From the NCBI GenBank assembly GCA_028280715.1, contig JANQLG010000009.1:1-64000 (forward strand): a stretch of 64,000 nucleotides of DNA, in the 5' to 3' direction. This document shows, piece after piece, positions 48,461 to 57,188 of this stretch. Each line of letters begins with the position of its first letter. Positions within the stretch are counted from its first letter, which is position 1. Source of the DNA: Spongiibacteraceae bacterium (GTDB lineage Bacteria > Pseudomonadota > Gammaproteobacteria > Pseudomonadales > Dasaniaceae). The position numbers and the translations under genes were made by a program. The notes under the pieces are model-generated. The model ran no database searches, was not told the origin of the DNA, and saw only the letters and a list, made by a program, of their open reading frames with translations.

Positions 48461-48853
48461 ATGGGGCAGGTAGTCGATAAACCACTGGAGCAATTACTTG
48501 AATCGCTAAGTAGCAGCGAGGGCCAGTTGTTAATTTGCCATGTATGTCAGCAACCCATCACTCACAAGAATGAAAGAATAGAGATTGGTCACTCTCACCA
48601 CTACCGCTTTACCAATCCTGCAGGCATTACTTACTCACTCAACTGTTTTCGCAATGCGCCCGGCTGCAGCATCCAGCGAGAACTCACCTCCGATGATAGC
48701 TGGTTCGGCGGCTACGCATGGCAAATTGCCACCTGCTGTGAATGCCAGGAACATCTCGGCTGGTACTACCAAAGTAACCGGACTTATCAAAACGGACAGC
48801 AACGCTATTTTTTTGGTTTGATTCCCGACAGGCTGGTACAAATCGGCGATTAA
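48461..48853 (+). CDS. Cereblon-like CULT domain protein
   Basis: This 130-residue protein is a stand-alone CULT domain, the thalidomide-binding fold of eukaryotic cereblon that also occurs in bacteria. Zinc ligands are C26xxC29 and C92xxC95. The tri-tryptophan ligand pocket is intact: W81 and W87 in WFGGYAW and W101 in HLGW, followed by Y103. The segments HYRFTNPAGITYSLNCF and FFGLIPDRL match the bacterial relative from Magnetospirillum gryphiswaldense as I recall it. No signal peptide is seen. The natural ligand of bacterial CULT proteins is not settled. Confidence 0.88.
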   Translation: MGQVVDKPLEQLLESLSSSEGQLLICHVCQQPITHKNERIEIGHSHHYRFTNPAGITYSLNCFRNAPGCSIQRELTSDDSWFGGYAWQIATCCECQEHLGWYYQSNRTYQNGQQRYFFGLIPDRLVQIGD

Positions 48854-48904
48854 TTAGTATATGTTTCGGCTTTCAGAAAAATAACCATACTCTCTGGGCC
48901 TTAG

Positions 48905-49510
48905 ATGAAAACTACACACCAACGATTGGGCATTTTAATCACTTCAGCCATATTATTTTTCTCTATCCAGCTATTGGCAGAGAGCAAGAATTCCGCTGCA
49001 GAAACACCTCATAGAATCGACGCAGCGCAATTCGACAGCGCTAATCGCTTGGTTAGACCTGCCAACATTGATGAATGGATTTTTCTGGGTGCAACAGTAG
49101 GCCACGGCTATCCGGAAGAAGGCGGCAAAAAATTCAGCGCCGAAAACCCCGGTGCTATCCAGGTTATTCAAATGGAACCTGCGGCCTATGGCTATTTGAA
49201 AGAGCATAAGAAATACGCCGACGGCACTATGATTTCACTGTCCTTTTACAATACCCAGGAACAGCCCAGCCCTGCGGTTGAAGGGGTTGTACAAAAGGAC
49301 TTAATGAATTTCGAGATTCACATTATCGATAAGAAAATGTACAAGGACACTCGCGCTTTTTTCTTGTATGAAACAGGCAGTGACGTCGCCAATATGATCC
49401 CTGAAGGCAATGTGTGCGTGACCTGCCATAACAAAGAAGCCCATTTCGATGGTACATTTACGCAATTTTATCCGGTGATACGCGATGAAATTTTAGGTAG
49501 AAAAGAATAA
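48905..49510 (+). CDS. Cytochrome P460 family protein
   Basis: An exported c-type haem protein of 201 residues. The signal peptide is LITSAILFFSIQLLA. The P460 domain contains WIFLGATVGHGY and the single haem motif C171-V-T-C-H175 near the C-terminus. Characterised P460 cytochromes oxidise hydroxylamine and carry a lysine-haem crosslink, while others bind NO-type ligands; whether this one does is unknown, and no ammonia-oxidation genes are nearby. Confidence 0.88.
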   Translation: MKTTHQRLGILITSAILFFSIQLLAESKNSAAETPHRIDAAQFDSANRLVRPANIDEWIFLGATVGHGYPEEGGKKFSAENPGAIQVIQMEPAAYGYLKEHKKYADGTMISLSFYNTQEQPSPAVEGVVQKDLMNFEIHIIDKKMYKDTRAFFLYETGSDVANMIPEGNVCVTCHNKEAHFDGTFTQFYPVIRDEILGRKE

Positions 49511-49599
49511 TTTAATAACTTATCTAATTGACTACAAAATAATTCGTCTATAATTTTTTAATACTTCTTTGAAAAACTGGTTAGTTATGGAGGGATAAT

Positions 49600-50478
49600 A
49601 TGCCCCTCAACAGAAGTATTAATAACATCTTTTTTCCAGTATTAATTGTTTCTCTCGCTCTTTTAAGCGGGTGCAGTTGTAATTCATTATTCTTTTGGCC
49701 TCAACCGACATTAATCCAAACGCCCTCAAAGGGAAATATCACCTATGAAGATATTTATATTGACACCCCCGACAATATTCGTCTTCACGGCTGGCTGCTA
49801 AAACCCCAAACCCCAATTAAGGGGCGGATATTATTTCTGCATGGGAATGCCCAAAACATCAGTACACATATTGCCAGTATTTATTGGCTACCTCACTATG
49901 GGTATGAAGTAGCAATGATCGATTATCGAGGCTATGGCCGTTCAGAAGGCACTGCTTGCTTACCAGATGTTATTATTGATGTGGAGTCCAGTTTTGCTTG
50001 GCTAGAAGATTACAATCAGGGAGAAGTACCACTCTTTATTATCGGACAGAGTCTAGGAGCTAGCCTGGCAGCTTACAGTACTGCCAGGAATGCAGAGTGG
50101 CCCGTTGCAGGTGTTATTTTAGACAGTCCATTCGCAAGTTACAGGGATATAGTTAGAGATAAAGCTAGGCAGTCCTGGTTAACCTGGACATTTCAGTACC
50201 CCATCAGTTGGATGTTTTCTGATAAATTCAGTCCGCAAAAAAATGTAGATAAAATTAGTCCTACACCATTACTCATTTTTTATAGCAATCAGGATATAGT
50301 GGTGCCTCCTAAGCATAGTAAGCCGCTCTTTGATCAGGCATTAGAACCTAAGTCTCTAGTAATTACCTCTACTTCCCATATCACTACATTTTCTTCAGAA
50401 AGATACCGAGAAAAGTTAATAGCCTTTCTAGAAGCCAATAGCACTACCGCGTCAAATCACGTAAAAAAGGCCGATTAA
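49600..50478 (+). CDS. Alpha/beta hydrolase lipoprotein
   Basis: A 292-residue serine hydrolase with a lipoprotein signal ending LLSGC (Cys25). The fold markers are FLHGNAQN (oxyanion region), DYRGYGRSEG, the nucleophile elbow GQSLGAS, the acid in YSNQDIVVPP and a histidine in TSTSHITTF. It resembles the BEM46/YfhR-type envelope hydrolases. The substrate is not predictable; carboxylester or acyl chains are likely. Confidence 0.88.
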   Translation: MPLNRSINNIFFPVLIVSLALLSGCSCNSLFFWPQPTLIQTPSKGNITYEDIYIDTPDNIRLHGWLLKPQTPIKGRILFLHGNAQNISTHIASIYWLPHYGYEVAMIDYRGYGRSEGTACLPDVIIDVESSFAWLEDYNQGEVPLFIIGQSLGASLAAYSTARNAEWPVAGVILDSPFASYRDIVRDKARQSWLTWTFQYPISWMFSDKFSPQKNVDKISPTPLLIFYSNQDIVVPPKHSKPLFDQALEPKSLVITSTSHITTFSSERYREKLIAFLEANSTTASNHVKKAD

Positions 50479-50587
50479 TTCAGCATCTAGGGCCTAAAAA
50501 ATACTTGCTCAATATATTTTTCAACCTTGACACAAAACTTATTTGCCTTACTATTTATATTCCAAAAACATATAAAGGAAAAACAAT

Positions 50588-51094
50588 ATGAATACAATGA
50601 AGTTTGTTAAGGGATGTCTCTTAGCTGGAATTTTAGCCTCTAGCCCTTTGGTCATGGCCGAAGAGGAAAAAGCTGCTGGTTCCGGTCCAAACCCTTATGT
50701 TGACTGTGGAATCGGCGGATCGCTATTTCCAACCACAGGTTGGGCTGCAGTCACTTCCAACGTAATCTGGGATGCAGGTACAACTGCTTTAACATCAGCA
50801 ACTATGAGCCCTGAGACTTGTAACGCAAAATCTGTCGAAACAGCTCAATTTATTCTCGACAATTACAATAACCTTGCCGAAGAAACTGCACAGGGCCAAG
50901 GCAATCATCTCACCGCAATGCTGAATATCATGGGCTGTAACACAGCATCTCATAGCAGTATTATCTCTGACATTCGCTCAGATATGACTAGCCGCATTAA
51001 TCAGCAAGCTTATGACAAGCAAGACCTAATAGGCAAAGCTTCTGGTTTCTACCAAACAGTCACTACGGCAGCAACTAACAGCTGCTCAGCCTAA
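50588..51094 (+). CDS. DUF3015 family exported protein
   Basis: A 168-residue periplasmic protein with a signal peptide (FVKGCLLAGILASSPLVMA) and the DUF3015 pattern NPYVDCGIGGSLFP, with several cysteines (DCG, ETCN, MGCN, SCSA) that could form disulfides. The family has no known function. AAGGA lies before the ATG. It precedes the DUF4105 gene, a pairing that may be functional. Confidence 0.85.
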   Translation: MNTMKFVKGCLLAGILASSPLVMAEEEKAAGSGPNPYVDCGIGGSLFPTTGWAAVTSNVIWDAGTTALTSATMSPETCNAKSVETAQFILDNYNNLAEETAQGQGNHLTAMLNIMGCNTASHSSIISDIRSDMTSRINQQAYDKQDLIGKASGFYQTVTTAATNSCSA

Positions 51095-51107
51095 TTTCAG
51101 GCCCCTC

Positions 51108-51134
51108 AACTGCCGGTTAAATTAACTGGCAGTT
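51108..51134 (+). terminator. Hairpin after the DUF3015 gene
   Basis: AACTGCC...GGCAGTT arms extend to a 13-bp stem with one mismatch and end in a short T-run (TTTT). It sits between the DUF3015 and DUF4105 genes and could attenuate transcription into the latter. Confidence 0.6.
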
Positions 51135-51143
51135 TTCCTCCCA

Positions 51144-53066
51144 TTGAAAAGACTAGAGCAACTTCTAGTGTTCAAATTTTTTTTATTAATTAGCTTATTA
51201 TTTCACTTATCGATTGCTTGGAGTTCAAGCTATGATGAGAAAGATTTTAACCCTGAAATATTGCTACAACTATCTGAAAATAAGACATGGAAAAAACTAT
51301 TACACTATACAAATAGTCATTCCTCATCCTCAAATACAAAAAGTACTATTACATCCCAAAATTTTTTTCTTGACCCCAAAGGATCGACAAATTCATATGC
51401 AGAGTTAACTGCAACATTAAAAGGAATCTATGAACCTATTGATCAAAGCTCAGACCAACATCCGCAATGCCTATTTCCAGCTCGCTATCTTTGGTTAGAT
51501 AAACAGTTATCTCTAAACAGCCTCTCATCTCCTCCTCCAAAAATTAACTGCGAAGCATTTAACCAATGGGCTCTTAATGGTACAACTGAATCAATTAGTG
51601 TAATTTTCGCCACTGGATACCTGGGAAATCCGGCATCCTACTATGGGCATACGTTGCTAAAAATGAATTCGAGCAACCAAAATTATTCTTCGAACTTACT
51701 AGACATCAGCATTAACTATGGTGCTATCGTTCCAGAAAATGAAGACCCTGTTAGCTATGTTATCAAAGGAATTGTAGGAGGTTATGACGCAGGTTTTAGC
51801 CATATAAAATATCATTTTCATACTCACAATTATGGCGAAAATGAATTAAGGGATTTATGGGAGTACAAATTAAACCTAACCCAAGAAGAAGTAGACTTTG
51901 TTTTAGCTCATACATGGGAGGTGCTAGGAAAAAAATACACTTATTACTTCATGAATAAAAACTGCGCCTATCGAATGGCGGAGCTTCTTGAAATTATAGA
52001 CGGTGTAAAAATCACATCTGAAGAAGCTCCATGGTTTTTACCACAAACAGTAATTCAGCGCATATCAAAAATAGATCGCAACTCAAAACCTCTGCTTGCA
52101 GATGTCATATATCATCCATCAAGACAGTCAAGATTTTATGAAAAATATCAATCACTCACATCAAATCAACGCGAACATGTTGAAAAAATCATAATGGATA
52201 TCGATTTTTTAAAAACAGCAAAATTTAGCAACGAACCTATCGAATCCAAACATCTAATACTCGATACACTACTTGATTACTATCAATATTTAAGCGTGGG
52301 AGATCAGTCCGAAGATTCTCAATACATGAAAAACTATAAATTAATTTTAAGGCATAGATTTACACTACCTCCAGGCTTATCAAAAATTGATAAATTGGCG
52401 GCACAAGCACCACATCAAGGAAGATCTCCAAGCCTTTTACAACTATCAACAATTGATAACAACATACTCGGCAGTGGGCTTAGTCTTAATATCAGACCAG
52501 CCTATTATGACTCGTTAGATAGTAATGACAGCCATGTAAAGTATGCAGACCTGACTATGGCAAGTTTTGAATTAGCCTTCATTGATGACAACCTTAAACT
52601 AAGAAACCTAGACCTTATCAAAATAAACAGCCTAAATACCAAAGCTACTGGGCTACCTGAAGATGATAATAGCGCCTGGCGGCTTAAAGTCGGAGTCAAT
52701 ACCAAGAACCTTGCATGCAAAAATAACTGTCTTGTTGCAAATATACAGGCTGATAAAGGGTATACCTTTTCACCATACAAAGGTTTGTTACTAGCAGGGT
52801 ATTTGGGAGGAGGGCTACAGGACAATAGAACTGACAATGGTAACAGCTTCGCAAAGGCTTCTGGATTTGCAATATTAGATATTCATAAGAACATCAGAAG
52901 CATACTGGAATTTGAACAAAGGCATCACTTCGAAAACGAAAATCAAACCACAGATATTTTTAGATTTTCTACTCGCTATAAGATAAAACAAAACCTTGAT
53001 ATTCGTGCCACATATCATAAAAATAATGCGGAAGAAGTTAATATATCGTTAGGATTCTATTGGTAA
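51144..53066 (+). CDS. DUF4105 (Lnb-like) envelope protein
   Basis: A 640-residue exported protein with a signal peptide (LISLLFHLSIAWS). The N-terminal DUF4105 domain holds an invariant His (H169 in ASYYGHTLLKM) and Cys (C274 in NKNCAYRMAELLE), a likely catalytic pair; DUF4105 proteins include the Bacteroides lipoprotein N-acyltransferase Lnb. The C-terminal part (about 420-640) is beta-rich and ends in an outer-membrane-barrel-like aromatic residue (SLGFYW). The start is a TTG at 51144, or a GTG at 51168 that would begin right at the signal peptide. Coding sequence is noticeably AT-rich. Confidence 0.85.
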   Translation: MKRLEQLLVFKFFLLISLLFHLSIAWSSSYDEKDFNPEILLQLSENKTWKKLLHYTNSHSSSSNTKSTITSQNFFLDPKGSTNSYAELTATLKGIYEPIDQSSDQHPQCLFPARYLWLDKQLSLNSLSSPPPKINCEAFNQWALNGTTESISVIFATGYLGNPASYYGHTLLKMNSSNQNYSSNLLDISINYGAIVPENEDPVSYVIKGIVGGYDAGFSHIKYHFHTHNYGENELRDLWEYKLNLTQEEVDFVLAHTWEVLGKKYTYYFMNKNCAYRMAELLEIIDGVKITSEEAPWFLPQTVIQRISKIDRNSKPLLADVIYHPSRQSRFYEKYQSLTSNQREHVEKIIMDIDFLKTAKFSNEPIESKHLILDTLLDYYQYLSVGDQSEDSQYMKNYKLILRHRFTLPPGLSKIDKLAAQAPHQGRSPSLLQLSTIDNNILGSGLSLNIRPAYYDSLDSNDSHVKYADLTMASFELAFIDDNLKLRNLDLIKINSLNTKATGLPEDDNSAWRLKVGVNTKNLACKNNCLVANIQADKGYTFSPYKGLLLAGYLGGGLQDNRTDNGNSFAKASGFAILDIHKNIRSILEFEQRHHFENENQTTDIFRFSTRYKIKQNLDIRATYHKNNAEEVNISLGFYW

Positions 53067-53192
53067 CGATAAATCCTTAAACTTCATAAACTACCTAATA
53101 CATTTACATAAAACAGATAGAAATTTTATTATCGATTGTATAAATTGCACTATCAAGCCTTTCAACTTTACTCCTAGCTCCAAAAAACTGCC

Positions 53193-53870
53193 GTGACTTC
53201 AACAACTTATCCCTCAAAAATTTATATAGTGCCACCATGCCATGAGCAACCTACAATTCTGTTTCAAGATAACCACTTGCTTTTAGTCAACAAACCCTCG
53301 GGCTTACTATCTGTTCCGGGCAAACATCCCGCCAACCGCGATTGCCTTATTACACGTATACAACAGGACTTCCCAGAAGCGCGAATTGTCCACCGCCTTG
53401 ACCTGGATACTTCAGGCATCATGGTTATTGCATTAAACGCGGAGGTTCATCGTGCACTTAATAAAATCTTTGCAGAACGCGAGGTAAAAAAAGAATACGA
53501 AGCAATTGTTTTTGGAAAGTTACCCGTCGAGTCTGGAGAAATTAATTTGCCATTAATTTGCGACTGGCCAAACCGTCCCAAACAAAAAGTCTGTTTTGAA
53601 CAAGGAAAAAAGGCTCACACAAATTATATTGTTATCCACTCGCTAGAAGATAAACAAACCCGTTTGCTATTAAAACCGGTAACAGGTCGCTCTCATCAAT
53701 TACGGGTACATTTAGCGGCCATCAATCACCCCATTTTAGGCTGCGATTTTTACGCTCACGAACAAGCCTTAACCATAGCTGATCGATTACTGCTGCATGC
53801 AACTCGACTTACGTTTACTCACCCCGTCACCGGCGACTTGATTGATAAGTACTCTCCTTGTCCATTTTAA
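53193..53870 (+). CDS. rluA: Pseudouridine synthase RluA
   Basis: RluA converts U746 of 23S rRNA and U32 of some tRNAs to pseudouridine. The sequence follows E. coli RluA closely: NKPSGLLSVPGK, the catalytic motif HRLDLDTSG with D70, LPLICDWPNRPKQKVC and LKPVTGRSHQLRVH. The start is a GTG at 53193 with a weak ribosome site; the protein has 225 residues. Confidence 0.95.
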   Translation: MTSTTYPSKIYIVPPCHEQPTILFQDNHLLLVNKPSGLLSVPGKHPANRDCLITRIQQDFPEARIVHRLDLDTSGIMVIALNAEVHRALNKIFAEREVKKEYEAIVFGKLPVESGEINLPLICDWPNRPKQKVCFEQGKKAHTNYIVIHSLEDKQTRLLLKPVTGRSHQLRVHLAAINHPILGCDFYAHEQALTIADRLLLHATRLTFTHPVTGDLIDKYSPCPF

Positions 53871-53897
53871 TATCAAGAAAAAATACTCATTTACCAC

Positions 53898-54704
53898 TTA
53901 TAAATAGGAACACCAATCGCTCCAACTCCCTACATAGAGTTTACTATCTTCGCGCCCTATTTCCGCTAAAGCTAACAGATTCACACAGGCAGTCACCCCA
54001 GAGCCGCAATAGGCAATAATATCTTTTGAATCCTTTACAGATTGTAACCGTTGCAGCTGCTCTTCATTACCAGTATAAAAGCCGTTATCGCTAGTCACTT
54101 GCTGCCAGGGGAAATTCACTGCCCCATCAATACAACCTGCAACAGGGTCAATCGGTTCGTTAATGCCCAAGAACCGTTCTTCCTCACGAGAATCAATCAA
54201 TACTGTCTTGGAAAAATCGATACCTCTAACGGTTTCAATATCCACAACCATGTCGGCGTTCGGCTTTACTACAATATTTCCTGAAGTTGCCTCTGGTATT
54301 TCGAGGCTACTGGGTAAACCCGCTTTGAGCCATGCCTGATACCCACCATTCAATACTTTTACCTGATCATGCCCCACAAAACGCAACAACCACCATAGCC
54401 TGGAAGCAAAGGCAAAATGTTGATCATCATAGGCAATCACTAACGTATCATGATTAACACCTATGGCTCTCAACGTCGCTTCAAAGCACTTAGTATCGGG
54501 CAAAGGGTGCCGGCCACCATGCTCAGACTTAACTCCCGACATATCTCTATCGAGATGAAAATAAAAGGCACCGGGAATATGCCCTTCCTTATAAAGCTTT
54601 TCACCCAGCGCTACATCAGCCAGAGAAAAACGGCAATCCACTATCACAACATTTTTCTTTGCCAATGAAGCACTTAACGCTTCACCATCAATTAACCAAC
54701 TCAT
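53898..54704 (-). CDS. sseA: 3-mercaptopyruvate sulfurtransferase (SseA-like)
   Basis: A two-domain rhodanese of 268 residues. The active-site loop is C233-G-S-G-V-T, typical of mercaptopyruvate sulfurtransferases rather than thiosulfate ones (which have CRKGVT). Other markers are the N-terminal VIVDCRFSLAD and the domain linker region with LIDSREEERFLG. It acts in cysteine and sulfane-sulfur metabolism. It converges with rluA, 27 nt away. Confidence 0.92.
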   Translation of the reverse strand: MSWLIDGEALSASLAKKNVVIVDCRFSLADVALGEKLYKEGHIPGAFYFHLDRDMSGVKSEHGGRHPLPDTKCFEATLRAIGVNHDTLVIAYDDQHFAFASRLWWLLRFVGHDQVKVLNGGYQAWLKAGLPSSLEIPEATSGNIVVKPNADMVVDIETVRGIDFSKTVLIDSREEERFLGINEPIDPVAGCIDGAVNFPWQQVTSDNGFYTGNEEQLQRLQSVKDSKDIIAYCGSGVTACVNLLALAEIGREDSKLYVGSWSDWCSYL

Positions 54705-54779
54705 TTTCCTGCTTTCCTAATGGTGCTTTTATTACTGAACTGTGTACAATCAGACATAACAATAAATTGAGGTACAGTA

Positions 54780-55325
54780 ATGATTACTGTTTCTGCTGAT
54801 TATTGTCCTGCCAAAATCATCCCAGCCGAGGGTGCATGTAGCGTTATTGCTCAACCCAATCAATCCGCAAGCTGGGAAACTAACAAACAATTACTATTAG
54901 GGTTTAGTATCTTTTCCGGTGTTATCGCTACGGCATTTAGTTTAATTGGCGCCTGGATGGTATTACCCTTTGCCGGTATTGAAATCACAGCCTTAGGTAG
55001 TGCTTTGTATGTTGTGTGTCGCAAGCTCAATCAACGGCACGTACTGTTTTTTTCTGCAGACCAATTAATTATCGAAAAAGGTATTGGCTATCCGCAACAG
55101 GTTTGGAACTTACCGAGACAAAATACGTTTATCTCCGTTGAAAGACAACCCCACCCCTGGGATCCCATAAAACTATCACTTCATTGTCATCGTGATGGGA
55201 ACATTGAAACAATTCCCATCGGAGATTTTCTGAACAGAATCGACAGCGAGCAGTTACTTTCGACTTTGAGGGAACAAGGCTTAGCTGTCAGAAATGACAG
55301 TCGCACCAGTCAAATAGCAGTTTAA
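54780..55325 (+). CDS. DUF2244 inner-membrane protein
   Basis: A 181-residue protein with two adjacent transmembrane helices (about 40-62 and 64-84) and a C-terminal cytoplasmic domain. The pattern RHVLFFSADQLIIEKG and a Pro/Trp-rich HPWDPIKLSLHC match DUF2244, a family of unknown function. AGGT precedes the ATG. It converges with the hydratase gene. Confidence 0.83.
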   Translation: MITVSADYCPAKIIPAEGACSVIAQPNQSASWETNKQLLLGFSIFSGVIATAFSLIGAWMVLPFAGIEITALGSALYVVCRKLNQRHVLFFSADQLIIEKGIGYPQQVWNLPRQNTFISVERQPHPWDPIKLSLHCHRDGNIETIPIGDFLNRIDSEQLLSTLREQGLAVRNDSRTSQIAV

Positions 55326-55336
55326 AACCTGACCCT

Positions 55337-56185
55337 TTATTCGATACGAAAATCGATTTGTCCGCTTTCACCAAAGTTCACACTATAGGCACCAGTTTGT
55401 GCTGGTAGCATCCGCCCGATAGCACCGGTGATAAGCACCTGCCTTGGCTTAATTGTCCACCCCTGTTCAATCGTATGGTTAACCAGCCACAATAATGCCT
55501 GCCATTGATCGCCCATCACAGCATTACTCTGCGCCTCAAGTAATACTTCATCATCTTTTTTAATCGTCACAGGCAGAGCATTAATATCCACTGATGTAGC
55601 CAGGGGCTTACCGACTAAAAGTTTATTAGCCACCACATTGTTGGCAATAATATCGATACCAGTGAAAGACTCACCCTGAGGAAAAGACAGGTCAGGAAAT
55701 TCCACTGCCAACACTACCGCATCAAAAAATGCTTTTAATGCCTCTATATTCTCTACTGGCGAGTCAATGACGTTACCTGCCACAAAACCCAATTCCGCCT
55801 CAAACATCAAATTATGATAATCGTTACGGCTCAATACATTATCCTCAGCAGCCTCTATCCGACTGCCTGGCAACAACACACCAGCTACCGGTCCGTCGAC
55901 ACCAAATCGTTGCTGTCCTGCTGCTGAGGTCAAACCGGCTTTGTAACCCTCAGATCTTCGCCCTTCCAAAAAATCACTGACCCACTGCTGTTGCAATTTA
56001 TATGCTTTAGCCTCATCAATACTTGTATCAGTCGACACTACCACTGCAGGTTGCCTGGATTCAACCGCAGCAACAATACGTTTAATTTGTGAGAGCGCAT
56101 TCACTGCATTGCTATCGGTACTAAATATGATCGTTGTTACTAGAGATAAGGCAGCTGCAGTGGCCAGATGTTTTTTTATTGTCAT
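55337..56185 (-). CDS. Exported 2-keto-4-pentenoate hydratase/FAH-like protein
   Basis: A 282-residue protein of the hydratase/decarboxylase branch of the fumarylacetoacetate hydrolase superfamily: GYKAGLTSAAGQQRFGVDGP, MFEAELGFV and GDQWQALLWLVNHTI. Unlike the usual cytoplasmic members (MhpD/TesE) it begins with a predicted signal peptide (HLATAAALSLVTTIIFSTDSNA). No aromatic ring-cleavage genes are nearby, so the substrate is unknown and a periplasmic role is an inference. Confidence 0.82.
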   Translation of the reverse strand: MTIKKHLATAAALSLVTTIIFSTDSNAVNALSQIKRIVAAVESRQPAVVVSTDTSIDEAKAYKLQQQWVSDFLEGRRSEGYKAGLTSAAGQQRFGVDGPVAGVLLPGSRIEAAEDNVLSRNDYHNLMFEAELGFVAGNVIDSPVENIEALKAFFDAVVLAVEFPDLSFPQGESFTGIDIIANNVVANKLLVGKPLATSVDINALPVTIKKDDEVLLEAQSNAVMGDQWQALLWLVNHTIEQGWTIKPRQVLITGAIGRMLPAQTGAYSVNFGESGQIDFRIE

Positions 56186-56392
56186 ACACGTTCTCTTTTT
56201 TGATGAATGACCCTATTGAAGTCCGGCTTTTGAAGCCTGATTTGCCAACAATATTCACACCCTAGGCAGATGCAAATACCATCACTTCGTACTAACATAG
56301 CCGGCGTTTATTTTTACCCCGCCTATTAGCGAAGAAATCGAAGGTAAAATTACACTCAATATAACAACTGAAGAGTCATTTAGGGAGCCCTC

Positions 56393-57184
56393 TTGTCAAT
56401 CATAGAAGCTATTATCCTGGGGATTGTCCAAGGCTTGACGGAATTCCTGCCGGTCAGCAGTAGTGGTCATTTGGAGCTTGGGAAAGCCATTTTTGGCGAT
56501 ACCAGCCTGCCACAAGAAAGTATGCTGTTCACGATTGTACTGCATTTTGCTACAGCCCTGAGTACGATGGTGATTTACCGTAAGGACATTGTCAGAATCT
56601 TCAACGGCTTATTTAAGTTTCAAAGTAACGATGAGCTTTGGTTCTCGATTAAAATCATCATCAGCATGATTCCCGCCGCAGCCGTTGGCGTATTATTCAA
56701 TAATGAAATTGAACAGCTTTTTAATCGCCAAATTGTATTGGTAGGCATCATGTTGTGGGTCACCGGCATTTTATTATTTATTGCCGACCGGGCTAAAAAC
56801 ACCCATCAGGACGTTACCTTTTCCCATGCCGTCATCATTGGCATAGCGCAGGCCATAGCCATTCTTCCCGGTATTTCGCGCTCTGGTGCCACCATTTCAA
56901 CATCCGTGCTGCTGGGAATCGACCGCACCAAATCGGCAAGCTTTTCTTTCCTGATGGTAGTACCACTCATACTTGGAAAAATTGCCAAAGACATCCTTGA
57001 TGGCGCTTTAACAGTTAATAGCGAACAATTTACCGTTCTCGGTGCAGGGTTCATTGCCGCATTCATCACTGGCCTGTTTGCCTGCCGCTGGATGATTACA
57101 TTAGTAAGAAGAGCCCAACTGACTTATTTTTCTTATTACTGTTTTATCGTAGGCAGCATAGCTATCGGCTACCAGCTGCTGTAA
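56393..57184 (+). CDS. uppP: Undecaprenyl-diphosphatase UppP (BacA)
   Basis: UppP dephosphorylates undecaprenyl diphosphate so the lipid carrier can be reused for peptidoglycan. The 263-residue membrane protein has about eight helices and both catalytic motifs, EFLPVSSSGHLELG and LPGISRSGATIS. The start is a TTG at 56393 with GGGAG about 6 nt upstream; no ATG fits the family N-terminus. Confidence 0.96.
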   Translation: MSIIEAIILGIVQGLTEFLPVSSSGHLELGKAIFGDTSLPQESMLFTIVLHFATALSTMVIYRKDIVRIFNGLFKFQSNDELWFSIKIIISMIPAAAVGVLFNNEIEQLFNRQIVLVGIMLWVTGILLFIADRAKNTHQDVTFSHAVIIGIAQAIAILPGISRSGATISTSVLLGIDRTKSASFSFLMVVPLILGKIAKDILDGALTVNSEQFTVLGAGFIAAFITGLFACRWMITLVRRAQLTYFSYYCFIVGSIAIGYQLL

Positions 57185-57188
57185 CAAG

